Source of the DNA: Fibrobacter sp. UWB2 | GTDB taxonomy: Bacteria > Fibrobacterota > Fibrobacteria > Fibrobacterales > Fibrobacteraceae | DNA: 64,000 nt | Assembly (NCBI RefSeq): GCF_002210425.1 | Contig: NZ_MWQK01000004.1 | Location: forward strand, 62,001 to 126,000 | Direction: 5' to 3' | In this document: positions 26,052 through 37,684 of the stretch, piece after piece | Position numbering within the stretch: position 1 is the first letter of the stretch | How the letters are laid out: each line of letters begins with the position of its first letter | Program-made: the position numbers and the translations under genes | Notes under the pieces: model-generated | What the model saw: only the letters and a program-made list of their open reading frames with translations | The model's database searches: none | What the model was told of the DNA's origin: nothing

Positions 26052-26054
26052 ATA

Positions 26055-27750
<1,696 letters not shown>

Positions 27751-27791
27751 ACTGAAACTCACCAAACCACTCGAGAGAATTGGAGGTGTCC

Positions 27792-29564
27792 ATGGAAAAC
27801 GGAAAGAAAATTCTTAACGACTTCGTAAAGAGCAAATTCGCCGACCAGAATGAACTGAAGAAGGCTTTGTTCCAAGCAGGCGTTGCCGCGCTTGACGAAG
27901 GCTGGACGTTCATGGACGCCACATTCCAGCTCGGTGGCAAAGCTCGCGACGAGGGGCTCTCGGCAGACGATGTCGAGAAGATTTTGCGCAACGCCTTCTC
28001 TGAAGAAAAACGCCGTACCGAACGCGAAGCCGAACAAAAGGCAGCCGCTCAAGCCGCAGCGCAACCCGCACAAGCTCCACAGGCCCAAGCCGCCCAAGCC
28101 CAGCCGGGCATGGCTCCAGGCTATGCCGCCATGGGCCCAACCGTCATCTCACCCATTTCGGCAACAATGATGCAGCAGATGATTGCGCTCGGTCTCGACA
28201 ACCAGTCTCTTGAGCTGTTGCAGAACTTCAAGATTGACCCCGAAGCTCTCTCGATTCCATGGCCCGCCCCTGACTGGCGCAAAGACTTTGCAAAGCTCTT
28301 GGCGGCAACGTTCAAGCCCGACGAAACAGTTGAATTCAAGATTTCGAACACGCCATCAGGTTCTCGCGAAATAGTCTCGAAGATTATCGCGCAAGACGAA
28401 GCGCTCAAGAAAATCATGAAGCAGCTCGACGGTCCGGACGGAGCGCTCCTCACGATTAACGCAGTGAAAGGCGGCGCCGACGCGACCGACGAAAGCTGGC
28501 ATTACCGTTACGTTGTCGTAGACAACCCGAAGATGACGCTCGCGAAACAGCTCGCTTACTACAAGGCCTTGAATCTCCCCTGCGCCGCCCTTGTAAACAC
28601 GGGCGCAAACTCCGTGCAGGCCTGGATCAAGATTGAAGCGCATGACCAGGAAGAATACAAAGAACGCGTAGACTTCCTTTTCCAGACGCTTGAATCGCAA
28701 GGCTTTAAAGTCGATGACGGCAACCGCAATCCAAACCAGATGGTCCGCATGCCAGGCGTGCTCCGCAACGGCAAGCAACAGTACCTCATCACACTGGAAC
28801 AAGGCGCCAAGAATTTCACGGAATGGCGCGAATGGGCGGAATACTCACTTGACGGAAAGCCGCTTGTAGAACTTGCTAGCGATAGCGAAGAAGCCCCGAA
28901 AAAAGACGTTACCATTATCGAGAACGTGCTCCGCGCTGGTGAATTTTTCTTGTTCACAGCCCCGCCGAAAAGCGGAAAGTCGCTTGCACTCATGGACATG
29001 GCGCTTTCCATTTGCCACGGCGAAGACTGGCTCGGCAACACGACAAATGCAAACGACGTTCTGTACATCAACTTGGAACTCACCAAGTCCGTGTTCTTGA
29101 ACCGTCTCTTTTTGCTTGGCGAAAAACGCAACCTCCAGCCGAACACGCCCAAATTCGGTTTCTTGAACCTCCGCGGCACAGCGCTTACACCGCTTGAAAT
29201 CGCACAGCTCATCGCAAAGCGCATCCAAGGCGCCAAGAAGCTCGAAAATCACGATTACAAGGTCGTCGTGATTGACCCGATATCTGCCGTTTTGCACAAC
29301 CCGAAGTCTTCAAGACTCAGCGGCTCCCCGCACCAGATTCTGATGCAAATGGTCGATTCGATTATCGCCCTCACAGGTTGCGCCGTCGTGACTTCCACGA
29401 ACATAGGCGAATACCCCTACCTCGAATCCCGCGCCGATAGCGTCATTTCGCTCACGCCGGTTGAAGGTAGCCTGAACACGTACCAGATTAAAGGCTCGTT
29501 CCGCGAATTCCCGAAGACTCTCGCCCGCGAATGCTCCTGGATTTATCCTAGATTTATAGTTTAA
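27792..29564 (+). CDS. RepA-like ATPase fused to a degenerate PrimPol/RepB-type primase domain
   Basis: 590 residues; start at the ATG with GGAGG nine bases upstream (a TTG four codons earlier is less likely). Residues 1-75 are a small helical domain, followed by an Ala/Gln/Pro linker (about 78-115). Residues about 165-355 resemble the primase domain of plasmid/phage primases: LPCAALVNTGANS, RNPNQMVRMPGV. However, motif I reads VVVDN at about residue 244, where relatives have an acidic pair, and motif II reads SVQAW with Gln276 instead of the usual His. Residues 375-590 are a RecA/AAA_25 ATPase: Walker A PPKSGKS (about 391-397), LYINLEL, Walker B VVVIDP. ATPase likely active, priming doubtful. 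A TrmA-like gene follows 21 bases later. Confidence 0.6.
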   Translation: MENGKKILNDFVKSKFADQNELKKALFQAGVAALDEGWTFMDATFQLGGKARDEGLSADDVEKILRNAFSEEKRRTEREAEQKAAAQAAAQPAQAPQAQAAQAQPGMAPGYAAMGPTVISPISATMMQQMIALGLDNQSLELLQNFKIDPEALSIPWPAPDWRKDFAKLLAATFKPDETVEFKISNTPSGSREIVSKIIAQDEALKKIMKQLDGPDGALLTINAVKGGADATDESWHYRYVVVDNPKMTLAKQLAYYKALNLPCAALVNTGANSVQAWIKIEAHDQEEYKERVDFLFQTLESQGFKVDDGNRNPNQMVRMPGVLRNGKQQYLITLEQGAKNFTEWREWAEYSLDGKPLVELASDSEEAPKKDVTIIENVLRAGEFFLFTAPPKSGKSLALMDMALSICHGEDWLGNTTNANDVLYINLELTKSVFLNRLFLLGEKRNLQPNTPKFGFLNLRGTALTPLEIAQLIAKRIQGAKKLENHDYKVVVIDPISAVLHNPKSSRLSGSPHQILMQMVDSIIALTGCAVVTSTNIGEYPYLESRADSVISLTPVEGSLNTYQIKGSFREFPKTLARECSWIYPRFIV

Positions 29565-29585
29565 ACATTCAACACGATTATAAAG

Positions 29586-30980
29586 ATGTACAAACAGAAC
29601 AATCGTTTTTCACGCCGCTCCGAAGGGAGCATTGCCCGTAACACCATGGGCAACAGAATCGGCAAACCCCTCGCCGGAGGCAAGTTCCACGCTTCCAGAA
29701 AATCCGATGTCCGCAAGGACGATGAACTCGAAGAAAAGAAGGCAAAGGCCGAAAAGCCTGTTGTCCGCAAAATTCTTTCGTTCGACGACATCAAGACCCA
29801 AGTTGCCGCATGGATGGAAAACGACCGCATTCCGGGAAAGTTGCAAGCCTGGTTCACCGCTGATGCAACTCCTGAGAATTCCGACTGGAGAATCGTCAAG
29901 GAATACCACGGCGCCCAGGAAAACCTGGTCATCGACGCTCCGTCCCGCGACATGAAGCCGATTGAGCTCGTGAGCCGCGTCTTGGAACAGCTCCACAAGG
30001 AACATTTGCGCATTTTCAAAAAGGCATTGCGCCAAATCTGGTTCCGCGCCACAGGCGACGGACGCTTTGCGCTCCTCGTACAAGTGAACGTCAAAGGCAA
30101 GATTTCGGCACACGGCTACAAGACATTCGTCGACTTTATCGAACGCAACTGCCCCGAAGTTATCAGCTGCCACCAGATCCAGTGCTTGCCGGACCGTCTC
30201 TTTGACCCTGCCGATGCCCAGGGCATGAAGGTCGAAGCCAAGTGTTCCTTCGGCAGTAGCTTTATGCCGATTGCATCGACCGGCTTTAGTATGCACGTTC
30301 TCGACTGGACGCCGCGCATCAAGGATGCATGGCTCAACCTCCCTGTTCGCATCAAGGACGCCATCCACCCGAACCGCGAAGACCGTTTCTTTGAATTCTG
30401 CTCCGGCTCCTCTTACGTTTCGGCATCGCTCGCCCCATTCTTCAAGCAAGTCGAATCGCTCGACTGCCGCGAAGTGGCGATGCAGTCTTCCAAGCTGAAC
30501 ATCCGCAATGTCGCAACGCAAAACATGCGTTTCCACCGTAGCCACCTGGACGCCAATTTCGTCTCGAAATTCTTCTCAAAGAGCGATAACGCCGAAGGCC
30601 GCTGGACGTTCTACCTCAATCTGAGCGCAAACGACACGTTGACATCGGAAATGATCCTCACGCTCGCCGGTTCCCGCCCCGAACGCATCCTTTTGCAGAC
30701 CGGGAATCTCGAAACCGCCTCCAAGGCCATCAAGGCTTTCCGTAACGAGGGCTATATGCTCCGCAAGAACATCCCGCTCTACATGGAACCGGGCCGTGGC
30801 ACCTTCGAAATTCTCTTCTTGTTCGTGCCGGATAGAGTAGGCATTTTGGGCCAGAACCCCGCCCTTGCACACCGTTCTCGCAATATCCAGCGTCCGAAAG
30901 AACGCCCCATGCGCTCGAATTCGTCGGATATTCCGCATTTTGTGCAAAAAACGCCCTCTTTTAAGCAAAGAAAAGATTAA
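29586..30980 (+). CDS. TrmA/RlmD-like methyltransferase homologue lacking the catalytic cysteine
   Basis: 464 residues. A basic, disordered N-terminus (about 1-60) leads to a domain with LRQIWFRATGDGRFALLVQV, like the central domain of RNA m5U methyltransferases. A Rossmann fold follows: FEFCSGSSYVSASLAPFF (residues 269-) stands where TrmA has the SAM-binding LYCGNGNFT..., and SLDCREVAMQSSKLNIRN where TrmA has the next motif. Where TrmA has VDPPR and ISCNPET (nucleophile Cys), this protein has NLSAND and LLQTGNLET, so the nucleophile position is Thr372/Gly373. C-terminal YMLRKNIPLYMEPG keeps the fold's end. It is therefore a probable pseudoenzyme or RNA-binding protein. RBS is weak; likely co-transcribed with the upstream ATPase. 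Confidence 0.55.
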   Translation: MYKQNNRFSRRSEGSIARNTMGNRIGKPLAGGKFHASRKSDVRKDDELEEKKAKAEKPVVRKILSFDDIKTQVAAWMENDRIPGKLQAWFTADATPENSDWRIVKEYHGAQENLVIDAPSRDMKPIELVSRVLEQLHKEHLRIFKKALRQIWFRATGDGRFALLVQVNVKGKISAHGYKTFVDFIERNCPEVISCHQIQCLPDRLFDPADAQGMKVEAKCSFGSSFMPIASTGFSMHVLDWTPRIKDAWLNLPVRIKDAIHPNREDRFFEFCSGSSYVSASLAPFFKQVESLDCREVAMQSSKLNIRNVATQNMRFHRSHLDANFVSKFFSKSDNAEGRWTFYLNLSANDTLTSEMILTLAGSRPERILLQTGNLETASKAIKAFRNEGYMLRKNIPLYMEPGRGTFEILFLFVPDRVGILGQNPALAHRSRNIQRPKERPMRSNSSDIPHFVQKTPSFKQRKD

Positions 30981-31019
30981 ATTATTTAACAAATACCAAA
31001 ATTTTGCTTAGGGAATAGT

Positions 31020-32177
31020 ATGCGATTTTTAAAATGTGCTTCGATCTGTCTTGGTCTTTCGGCTCTGATTGCATCTGCCTACGTGGTTAAAAAAGGCGAT
31101 ACCCTCTGGGACTTGAGCGCCGAGTTTTTAAACGATCCGTTCGCATGGCCGGACCTCTGGGAAAACAATAGGCACATTGAAGACCCGCACTGGATTTATC
31201 CGGGCGACTCCATCTATTTAGGCGAGGGCATCAAGGACGACGGTTACCGTCTCCCGAAAACAAGACCGTGCGAAGGTGCGGTTGCCGATTCCAACTTGCC
31301 CAAGGGTATTACCTCTGTCGGTTGTGACGAACGTGACGCCCGCAACGGAGACTTCGAGAACATGCTCGGCAACCTCCGCGACAAGGACAAGAAGCACAAG
31401 ACGAAAAAGGCCGCAGACACTTACCTTTACAAGAAGCGCCCGGCTCCGAAGATTTTCAACGGCTACTACCAGATTTTGGCCCCAGAAATCTACTCCATTG
31501 ATTCCATCAAGAAGGACCAGCGTTTCTTCTCCATCCGCTCCGGAGAAAAGAAGGAACCCATCATCCACATTCCTGAATCCGAAGTCATCGTAGGCATTGG
31601 CAGCAAGACAAACGCAAGCCTCAAGAAGGGTGACCTTGTCGAAATTTTGGAAGCACGAGCCATTGAAGTCCCGACCCACAAGGGCAAGAGCTTTGACAAC
31701 TACGCACTGGTAAGGCTTACCGGTTATGCAAAGATTACCGCCATTGGCGATACTCTTTCCAGAGCAAAAATTGTCCAGAGCTTCAGGGAAATCAAGATGG
31801 ACCATTCCAAGGCCCGCTTAAAGCAGCCCCTCAACATTTTGAACGTCACTGGTTACACCGCAGTCCCAGAAGCCAAGATCGAAGAAATGGCAATGCTCCG
31901 CTATACCATGGACCCGATGCTCATCATTGGCGCTTACGCCTACGTTCTAGTCGACAAGGGCGAAAACCAGGGCTTCAACACGGGTAACGCCATTGCCATC
32001 TGGGAAGAAGACAAGTCCGATGCAAGCCTCCCGCCGAGACTCCTTGGCCGCGGTATCATTGCAAGAGCTACCCCGAATGAATCTACGGTTCTCGTTCGCG
32101 AAGTCTATTCGAACAGCCGCCGTATTGAAGTTGGACACAAGGTATCCATAACACATCAGGCAAACTTGGCACAGTGA
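31020..32177 (+). CDS. exported LysM-domain protein (385 aa)
   Basis: Signal peptide [21 protein letters not shown] LysM domain follows at once ([25 protein letters not shown] and [12 protein letters not shown]), placing the protein at peptidoglycan. The remaining 300 residues contain a charged linker ([11 protein letters not shown]) and a beta-rich region with no family I recognise. TAGGGA eight bases upstream supports the start. The stop overlaps the GTG start of a tiny membrane peptide, followed closely by a histidine kinase, so the five genes 31020-37593 look like one operon linking cell-wall binding to signalling. Confidence 0.85.
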   Translation: MRFLKCASICLGLSALIASAYVVKKGDTLWDLSAEFLNDPFAWPDLWENNRHIEDPHWIYPGDSIYLGEGIKDDGYRLPKTRPCEGAVADSNLPKGITSVGCDERDARNGDFENMLGNLRDKDKKHKTKKAADTYLYKKRPAPKIFNGYYQILAPEIYSIDSIKKDQRFFSIRSGEKKEPIIHIPESEVIVGIGSKTNASLKKGDLVEILEARAIEVPTHKGKSFDNYALVRLTGYAKITAIGDTLSRAKIVQSFREIKMDHSKARLKQPLNILNVTGYTAVPEAKIEEMAMLRYTMDPMLIIGAYAYVLVDKGENQGFNTGNAIAIWEEDKSDASLPPRLLGRGIIARATPNESTVLVREVYSNSRRIEVGHKVSITHQANLAQ

Positions 32178-32290
32178 CTAAGAACTTATTGATTATCATC
32201 GGTGTTGCGATTTCACTTTTGGCCATTCTCATGGCAGGAAGTGTTCTTATACTGATTTTTCCTGAATTGTCGGCGCATATTCCATTTTAA
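32174..32290 (+). CDS. 38-residue single-helix membrane peptide
   Basis: GTG start inside the LysM gene's stop (GTGA overlap) and a TAA 14 bases before the histidine kinase. The product is [15 protein letters not shown]... followed by more hydrophobic residues and a short tail PELSAHIPF: one membrane helix with the N-terminus probably inside. The overlap suggests translational coupling. The position between a wall-binding protein and a membrane sensor kinase is suggestive of a kinase accessory peptide, but that is inference, and it has no strong ribosome site of its own. Confidence 0.5.
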   Translation: MTKNLLIIIGVAISLLAILMAGSVLILIFPELSAHIPF

Positions 32291-32304
32291 GGAAATGGAC
32301 GCCA

Positions 32305-34353
32305 ATGCGGATATCTCGTAGCAATCTTCTCTTTCTTTCCTTTTTTGCAGGGGGAATTGTCCTACCCACGGCAATTCTCTCGTTCTTGAGCGTTAGAAAC
32401 ATCCAGAACGAAGCGTTCCTTGCACAAAAGAACTTCAGCGAAAGCGTTGCGACTTTCCGCGAGCAATGCGAATCGACCATCAGCAAGGAACAGAGCAAGA
32501 TTTTCCAGGAAGTCAAGTCGGCATCGCTGTACCTTTATGAACAGCCCCATAGCCTTTTGGACTTCGGAAACGCAACGCAGTTCAAGACCGTAAACGGCAT
32601 CGAGGCGATGTTCCTGTACAACAATGGGACCCTCATCTACCCCGACATTTCGTCCAAGCACTTTTCAAAGACTTCGGACTTTTCGAACAGTATCGCAAGT
32701 TCGTTCGAACGGATGCTGTTCCGTGAAGAAGTCACATCGGCTATGCCTCAGCCGGTGAGCCTCTCGCGGTCGGCACGCCAGCTGCATTTTTCGTTTGAGT
32801 CCATCGACGACCAGATCCAGAACATCCTTGGACTTGTGCGCATCGCTTACAAGACCAAGGACTACGACGAAGCACTCCGCCTCTTGAACATTCTCGAGGA
32901 GCACCCGCACCAGCAGGGCTACCTCCACTCGGACCTCACGCGTTCGGTCAACTTGTTGCACTTCGAGATTCTCGTCGCGCAAAAGAAGCACAAAGAAGCC
33001 GAAGACTACACGCTCGCCGTGTTAAACCAGTTTTTGCAGAGCGAAAACATCGAGAATCTGCCATCGGCAAGATTCTTCTTCGAAACGGCATTCACTCAAA
33101 TTCTCTCCTTTGAAAACTTGAGCCAGGAAAAACGCGAAGCGTTCTGGAACTTGCGCGAGAACTTCAACCGCCAGCTCGGTTACATGGACATATTCTTCAA
33201 CAACAAGGAAATTGTCCAATCGCTCCTGAATAAAGAAACGACGTCCAAGAACGGCATCGACATCATGAGCGACAACAAGTCGACATTCATCAAGATGAGC
33301 TACCCAATCCTTTCGGGCGACCAGGTCGTGCTTGCCAAGGTGAACATCGAAGAATACCGCGAACGCATGCGTTCCAAGCTCAAGACATCGGCCCAAGGCT
33401 GGAAAGGCATTCCCTATTCCATTACCGAAGGTCCCGACAAGGCGCTTATTCTGGGGCATGTTTCGGACAGTTCCGCAGTCCTCACGCAAGTCACTCTAGA
33501 CAAAGTTATTTCATGGAACTTGACCTTGTACGAGAAAGGCTTAAGCGAAATCAAGAAGGATACCCGCAAGCGCATGTTCCTCATGTACGGGCTTCTGTCG
33601 TTCTCGCTCATTACCGTGTTGCTCGGTTCCATCGTGATGTTTAGATTCCTCACGCAAGAACACAAGCTTTTAGCCATGAAGGCGAACTTCCTTTCGAGCG
33701 TGTCGCATGAGCTCAAGACTCCGCTTACCTCCATCAAGATGTTTGCCGAAATGATGGCCCGCGGGCGCGTGCAAAAAGTCGAAAAAGTGCAGGAATACTC
33801 AGGCCTTATCGGCAAAGAAGCGACCCGCCTCGAAAACCTCATTGGCGCTATCCTGAACTACACGCGCATGGAACACGGCAAGGGCGGTTTCCATTGGGAA
33901 AAGCTCGACTTCTCGGCTTGCGTGCAGAAGGTTTTTGACAACGTAGAAGACATCGGCGTAGAAAAGGGCCTGATATTCCATACAAAAATTGAGCCAAGCT
34001 TGTTTATAATTGGCGATTACACAGCCCTTTACAGCTTGGTGCAAAACCTTATCGAAAACGCGATTAAGTACACAAACGCTCCAGGCGACATCACCATAAC
34101 AGTCGCCCCCGACGAAGACAGAGTCGTTTTCTCCGTGGCAGATACCGGCATAGGCATCCCGTCTTCGGAACAAAAAAATATATTTAATGATTTTTATAGA
34201 GTCGGTGACGAAATGACTCGCAGCACAAAAGGCTCCGGGCTTGGGCTTGCAATCGTGAAGCGCGTTGCAGAAACGCACAAGGCAACCATTTCACTCACCA
34301 GTAAGCCCGGCAAGGGCTCCACTTTCACCGTACGATTCAAAAAGGCAGAATGA
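32305..34353 (+). CDS. membrane sensor histidine kinase
   Basis: 682 residues. The first membrane helix is at about 8-27 (FLSFFAGGIVLPTAILS), then a periplasmic domain of nearly 400 residues that includes a helical TPR-like part (ALRLLNILEEHPH, LHFEILVAQKKHKEA). The second helix lies at about 423-447. There is no HAMP domain. HisKA carries His468 in SSVSHELKTPLTS; the HATPase has N-box NLIENAIKYT, G1 VADTGIGIP and G2 GSGLGLAIVKR. It is followed with a 4-base overlap by its response regulator. AAGGA upstream supports the ATG. Signal unknown; the LysM neighbour hints at envelope status. Confidence 0.95.
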   Translation: MRISRSNLLFLSFFAGGIVLPTAILSFLSVRNIQNEAFLAQKNFSESVATFREQCESTISKEQSKIFQEVKSASLYLYEQPHSLLDFGNATQFKTVNGIEAMFLYNNGTLIYPDISSKHFSKTSDFSNSIASSFERMLFREEVTSAMPQPVSLSRSARQLHFSFESIDDQIQNILGLVRIAYKTKDYDEALRLLNILEEHPHQQGYLHSDLTRSVNLLHFEILVAQKKHKEAEDYTLAVLNQFLQSENIENLPSARFFFETAFTQILSFENLSQEKREAFWNLRENFNRQLGYMDIFFNNKEIVQSLLNKETTSKNGIDIMSDNKSTFIKMSYPILSGDQVVLAKVNIEEYRERMRSKLKTSAQGWKGIPYSITEGPDKALILGHVSDSSAVLTQVTLDKVISWNLTLYEKGLSEIKKDTRKRMFLMYGLLSFSLITVLLGSIVMFRFLTQEHKLLAMKANFLSSVSHELKTPLTSIKMFAEMMARGRVQKVEKVQEYSGLIGKEATRLENLIGAILNYTRMEHGKGGFHWEKLDFSACVQKVFDNVEDIGVEKGLIFHTKIEPSLFIIGDYTALYSLVQNLIENAIKYTNAPGDITITVAPDEDRVVFSVADTGIGIPSSEQKNIFNDFYRVGDEMTRSTKGSGLGLAIVKRVAETHKATISLTSKPGKGSTFTVRFKKAE

Positions 34354-35072
34354 TTATGCAACAACACAGAATTCTCATTGTTGAAGACGAAGAAATCATC
34401 CGGCTTGGGCTCCAGGACAACTTCGAGCTCGAAAACTACGAAGTCGAAACGGCATGCGACGGCGAAGAAGCTATCGCAAAGACAGATTCGTTCCAGCCGC
34501 ACCTCATCTTGCTGGACGTGATGCTCCCCAAGAAGAGCGGTTTTGAAGTCTGCCGAATCATCCGCAAGAAGCATCCGGAATGCATCATCATCATGCTCAC
34601 CGCCAAGACCGAAGAAACGAGCAAGGTCGCAGGGCTTGATATGGGCGCCGATGACTACGTGACTAAGCCGTTCTCGATTCTGGAACTTTTAGCACGCGTG
34701 AAGGCGTTCCTCCGCCGAATTGACTTGCAGGCACAAGCAACACCGACAAAGCAACTCGCCTCCGTCGACGCCATTGACTTTGCCGACATCCACCTGGATT
34801 TCAAGAAGTTCATCGCCACCAAGGGCGGAGTTCCGCTGGAACTTTCCACAAGGGAATTCCAAATTCTCAAATATTTCTGGCAGCGCCGTGGCGAAGTCGT
34901 CTTGCGCGAAGACCTGTTACAAGACCTCTGGGGCTATACCCCCGAAAACATGCCGTCCACCCGCACGATTGACAACCACATCGTGAATCTGAGACGCAAG
35001 CTGGAAGACGACCAGGCAAACCCGAAAATCATCCTTTCTATCCGCGGAGCAGGCTACAAGTTCGATGCGTAA
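34350..35072 (+). CDS. OmpR/PhoB-family response regulator
   Basis: 240 residues. Receiver domain with acidic pair in VEDEE, phospho-acceptor Asp56 in LLDVMLP, Thr in MLTAK and Lys in YVTKPFS. The C-terminal winged-helix DNA-binding domain starts at about residue 140 (LELSTREFQILKYFWQRRGEVVLREDLL) and ends IRGAGYKFDA. ATGA overlap with the kinase gene marks them as a pair. A second ATG two codons on is also possible. Target promoters cannot be told from the sequence. Confidence 0.96.
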   Translation: MIMQQHRILIVEDEEIIRLGLQDNFELENYEVETACDGEEAIAKTDSFQPHLILLDVMLPKKSGFEVCRIIRKKHPECIIIMLTAKTEETSKVAGLDMGADDYVTKPFSILELLARVKAFLRRIDLQAQATPTKQLASVDAIDFADIHLDFKKFIATKGGVPLELSTREFQILKYFWQRRGEVVLREDLLQDLWGYTPENMPSTRTIDNHIVNLRRKLEDDQANPKIILSIRGAGYKFDA

Positions 35073-37593
35073 TACTTGGCAAAAAGAAAACGTTTTCAAG
35101 GCGTGGATTATTACAGTCCTCGCCCTCTGTTCGCTGTTTTCTAGCCAAGCTTTTGCAAGCAAGATGGCCTCCCAGCTTCAGGAAGCCATCTACCTTTTCG
35201 AAATGAAAGGTGAAGTTGACGAATCGATTCGCCAGCTCGAAAAGATTTCGCGCCAAGGCGATGACGACGACAAGGAAGCCGCATTTTTCTATCTCGGGAA
35301 AATTTACGACCTTGCCAACAACAGGGCTCAGTCAAACCATTTCTACAGCCGTAGCCAAGGTTTTACCCATAACACGAGCAAGGCCTATTGGCTTGCAGGC
35401 CGTGACGCCGCCACAAACTACGCCCCGGAAAGGCTCCTGCAAAAAGTTATCCCGCTCCGTAGTCCCATCCGCAAGTTCTTCCCAGGCAAAAACGCCAACA
35501 TTCTTTTCGAAAACGGCCACATCGCCAAAATCGAAAGCGGGATGGTCATCGAAATTGCAGCAAAGCTGAAAGAAGGAAGCCACCTGCTGCACATCAATTC
35601 CGATGGAATGTGGTACCAGAATTCTTCGCGCGATTCCGTCTTTTTCAAGCCCCACAACTCCCCGAATCAGATTATCTCGTTCGAGGTCAAGAACATTTCG
35701 CAATTTACATCCGTAAACGGAACCGCCATAGCCATTAACGAAAAAGGCTTCTACATCCTTGACCGTAAAGGCTCCATAATCAAAGGCAACACCGACTATA
35801 CCTCTTGCCAGTTGCAAAACGAACAATTCATCAACGACAACTTTATCGTCAACTGCACCGATAACGCGCTCCACTTTATTTCGGCAAGTTCAGCCACCGA
35901 ATCGTTTACCATCGCGCAGTACGACATCATCCAAAAGTCATTTGTTTACAAGAACAACATCTATCTTGTCTCCGGAAACGAACTGTTCTGCTATTCGCTA
36001 CAAAACATCAAGTCCCCGCTCTGGAAAGTTGCCATCGGGAACATCGAAAGCATTCAGGCGTTCGAGAACAACATCGTCACGCTTGAAGCCTCCGGAAAAA
36101 TCACCTTATATGACAGGAATACAGGCGCCATACTTTCAAGCGTTCGCGCAAACGCCTCAAACATTTACTCGCTCGCCCAAGGGACGCTCGGACTTTTTTC
36201 GAACGAAGGTTCGGTCATCACGGTCGACACGCTACTCCGCCCGCTATGGGGATTCAACCTGGCGAAAGCTCCCATGACAGAGCCCATCGCCAAAAGTCGC
36301 TTTATCTACATTCCCTTCGATAATAAAAAGATTTACGCCATCGATGCGCACTACTACGGTCAACGCCCGCTGTACTCCAGCAAGCTTGCATCACAGGCAG
36401 TGCACATGGCAAAGCGAAAGCAGTGGGATAACATTTCTCCCATTCTCGATTCCATCATCAAGAACGAGCCCGGTAACGCCGAAGCGCATTTTTTAAAAGC
36501 GTTCAGCCTGGAACAACATGAAGTTTCAGAAAAAGAACGGCAAAAAGCATGGGCAGAAGCCGTGAGACTCTCCACCGGCAGCCCTCAAATTGCACGCATC
36601 GTCTTAAAGTATTACAGCAGGGTCATCGGCGCAAGCTTTGCAAGCCAGCTAAACGTTTCGCCCAAGACTATGTACCCGCAACTGTTCGGTTCAAAAAAGA
36701 ACCTGTACACAGTTGACCCCGCCACAGAACAACTCATCTGCATCAATGTCGAAACAGGCAAACAGCGCTGGAGCAAGCACATCGGAAAAATCGGCAACGC
36801 ACCCGTCATCCAGTCCGATGAAAATTCCATCGTCATTTCGACCGGCTATCAAATGAACATCTACGACATGAACAAAGACTTGTTCAACAAGCCGCTCCAA
36901 CTCCCAGGCAAGGCGTTCAACTTCACGATGACCGGAGACTTCATTTACGCCTCGACGTGGAACGGATTCTTGCTCAAGATTTCCCGTACGACAAACAACA
37001 TCGTCTGGTCACGCAAAGTCTATTCCATGCCTTTCCATGTCGTCAAAATCAACCGTAGCCTCCAGCTGTGCAATCTCGATGGAGAACTCATGCGCCTCAA
37101 TGACGACAACGGGCAAACCATCGATTACTCGACAAACAAGGTTCAAGTCAACATTACCGCAATGGACGGGATCGATTCTACGCTGGTGCTCGTCTCTAGC
37201 ACAAACAAGTTATTCCTGCAAAACACCAAGCGCAAGGACTTCAGCCCAACCCAGGTGCTTATGGAAAATCCCATCGTCTCGATGCAGGTATTCCGCGACC
37301 AGAATGAAGACAAAATCATCATCTCGCTTTCGGACCAGTCCATTCTCCTTTATTCAAGCATAGGCACGCCGCTCTGGAAGTTCCCAGGAAAGAAGTCCAT
37401 TTTCTCCAAGCCGTTTATCTATGACGGTAAAGCCTGGATTGACCAAGGAAACGAAATCATTGCGATCTCTATAAAGACTGGCAAGGTCGTAAAGACGTTC
37501 AACACGCCCGGCGGAGCAGGAACCCCGTTTATCCTGAACCACACATTGTTTAGCGCCTCCCCCAAGCGCGTTCTCTATGGTTTTCCGCTATAA
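35065..37593 (+). CDS. exported PQQ-like beta-propeller protein (842 aa)
   Basis: Overlaps the regulator gene by eight bases. The signal peptide ends SSQAFASK. An N-terminal helical part (about 35-100, LQEAIYLFEMKGEVDESIRQL) looks TPR-like. Two long stretches of beta-propeller sequence follow (about 150-430 and 515-842), with recurrent GxxxLYDRNTG, LICINVETGKQRWSKHIG and ISIKTGKVVKTF motifs typical of PQQ/BamB-like blades, separated by a TPR-like helical block (about 440-500, EPGNAEAHFLKAFSLEQHE). No PQQ-binding or catalytic residues are evident, so a scaffolding role in the envelope is more likely than enzyme activity. Third member of the signalling operon. Confidence 0.8.
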   Translation: MRNTWQKENVFKAWIITVLALCSLFSSQAFASKMASQLQEAIYLFEMKGEVDESIRQLEKISRQGDDDDKEAAFFYLGKIYDLANNRAQSNHFYSRSQGFTHNTSKAYWLAGRDAATNYAPERLLQKVIPLRSPIRKFFPGKNANILFENGHIAKIESGMVIEIAAKLKEGSHLLHINSDGMWYQNSSRDSVFFKPHNSPNQIISFEVKNISQFTSVNGTAIAINEKGFYILDRKGSIIKGNTDYTSCQLQNEQFINDNFIVNCTDNALHFISASSATESFTIAQYDIIQKSFVYKNNIYLVSGNELFCYSLQNIKSPLWKVAIGNIESIQAFENNIVTLEASGKITLYDRNTGAILSSVRANASNIYSLAQGTLGLFSNEGSVITVDTLLRPLWGFNLAKAPMTEPIAKSRFIYIPFDNKKIYAIDAHYYGQRPLYSSKLASQAVHMAKRKQWDNISPILDSIIKNEPGNAEAHFLKAFSLEQHEVSEKERQKAWAEAVRLSTGSPQIARIVLKYYSRVIGASFASQLNVSPKTMYPQLFGSKKNLYTVDPATEQLICINVETGKQRWSKHIGKIGNAPVIQSDENSIVISTGYQMNIYDMNKDLFNKPLQLPGKAFNFTMTGDFIYASTWNGFLLKISRTTNNIVWSRKVYSMPFHVVKINRSLQLCNLDGELMRLNDDNGQTIDYSTNKVQVNITAMDGIDSTLVLVSSTNKLFLQNTKRKDFSPTQVLMENPIVSMQVFRDQNEDKIIISLSDQSILLYSSIGTPLWKFPGKKSIFSKPFIYDGKAWIDQGNEIIAISIKTGKVVKTFNTPGGAGTPFILNHTLFSASPKRVLYGFPL

Positions 37594-37684
37594 ACCACCG
37601 CTATAGCTATTAGTAAACTAAATTTTAGTGGTCACTTTTTTAAAAACTCACTAAATTTACCCAATCAAGTTGTTCAGGGAAACT

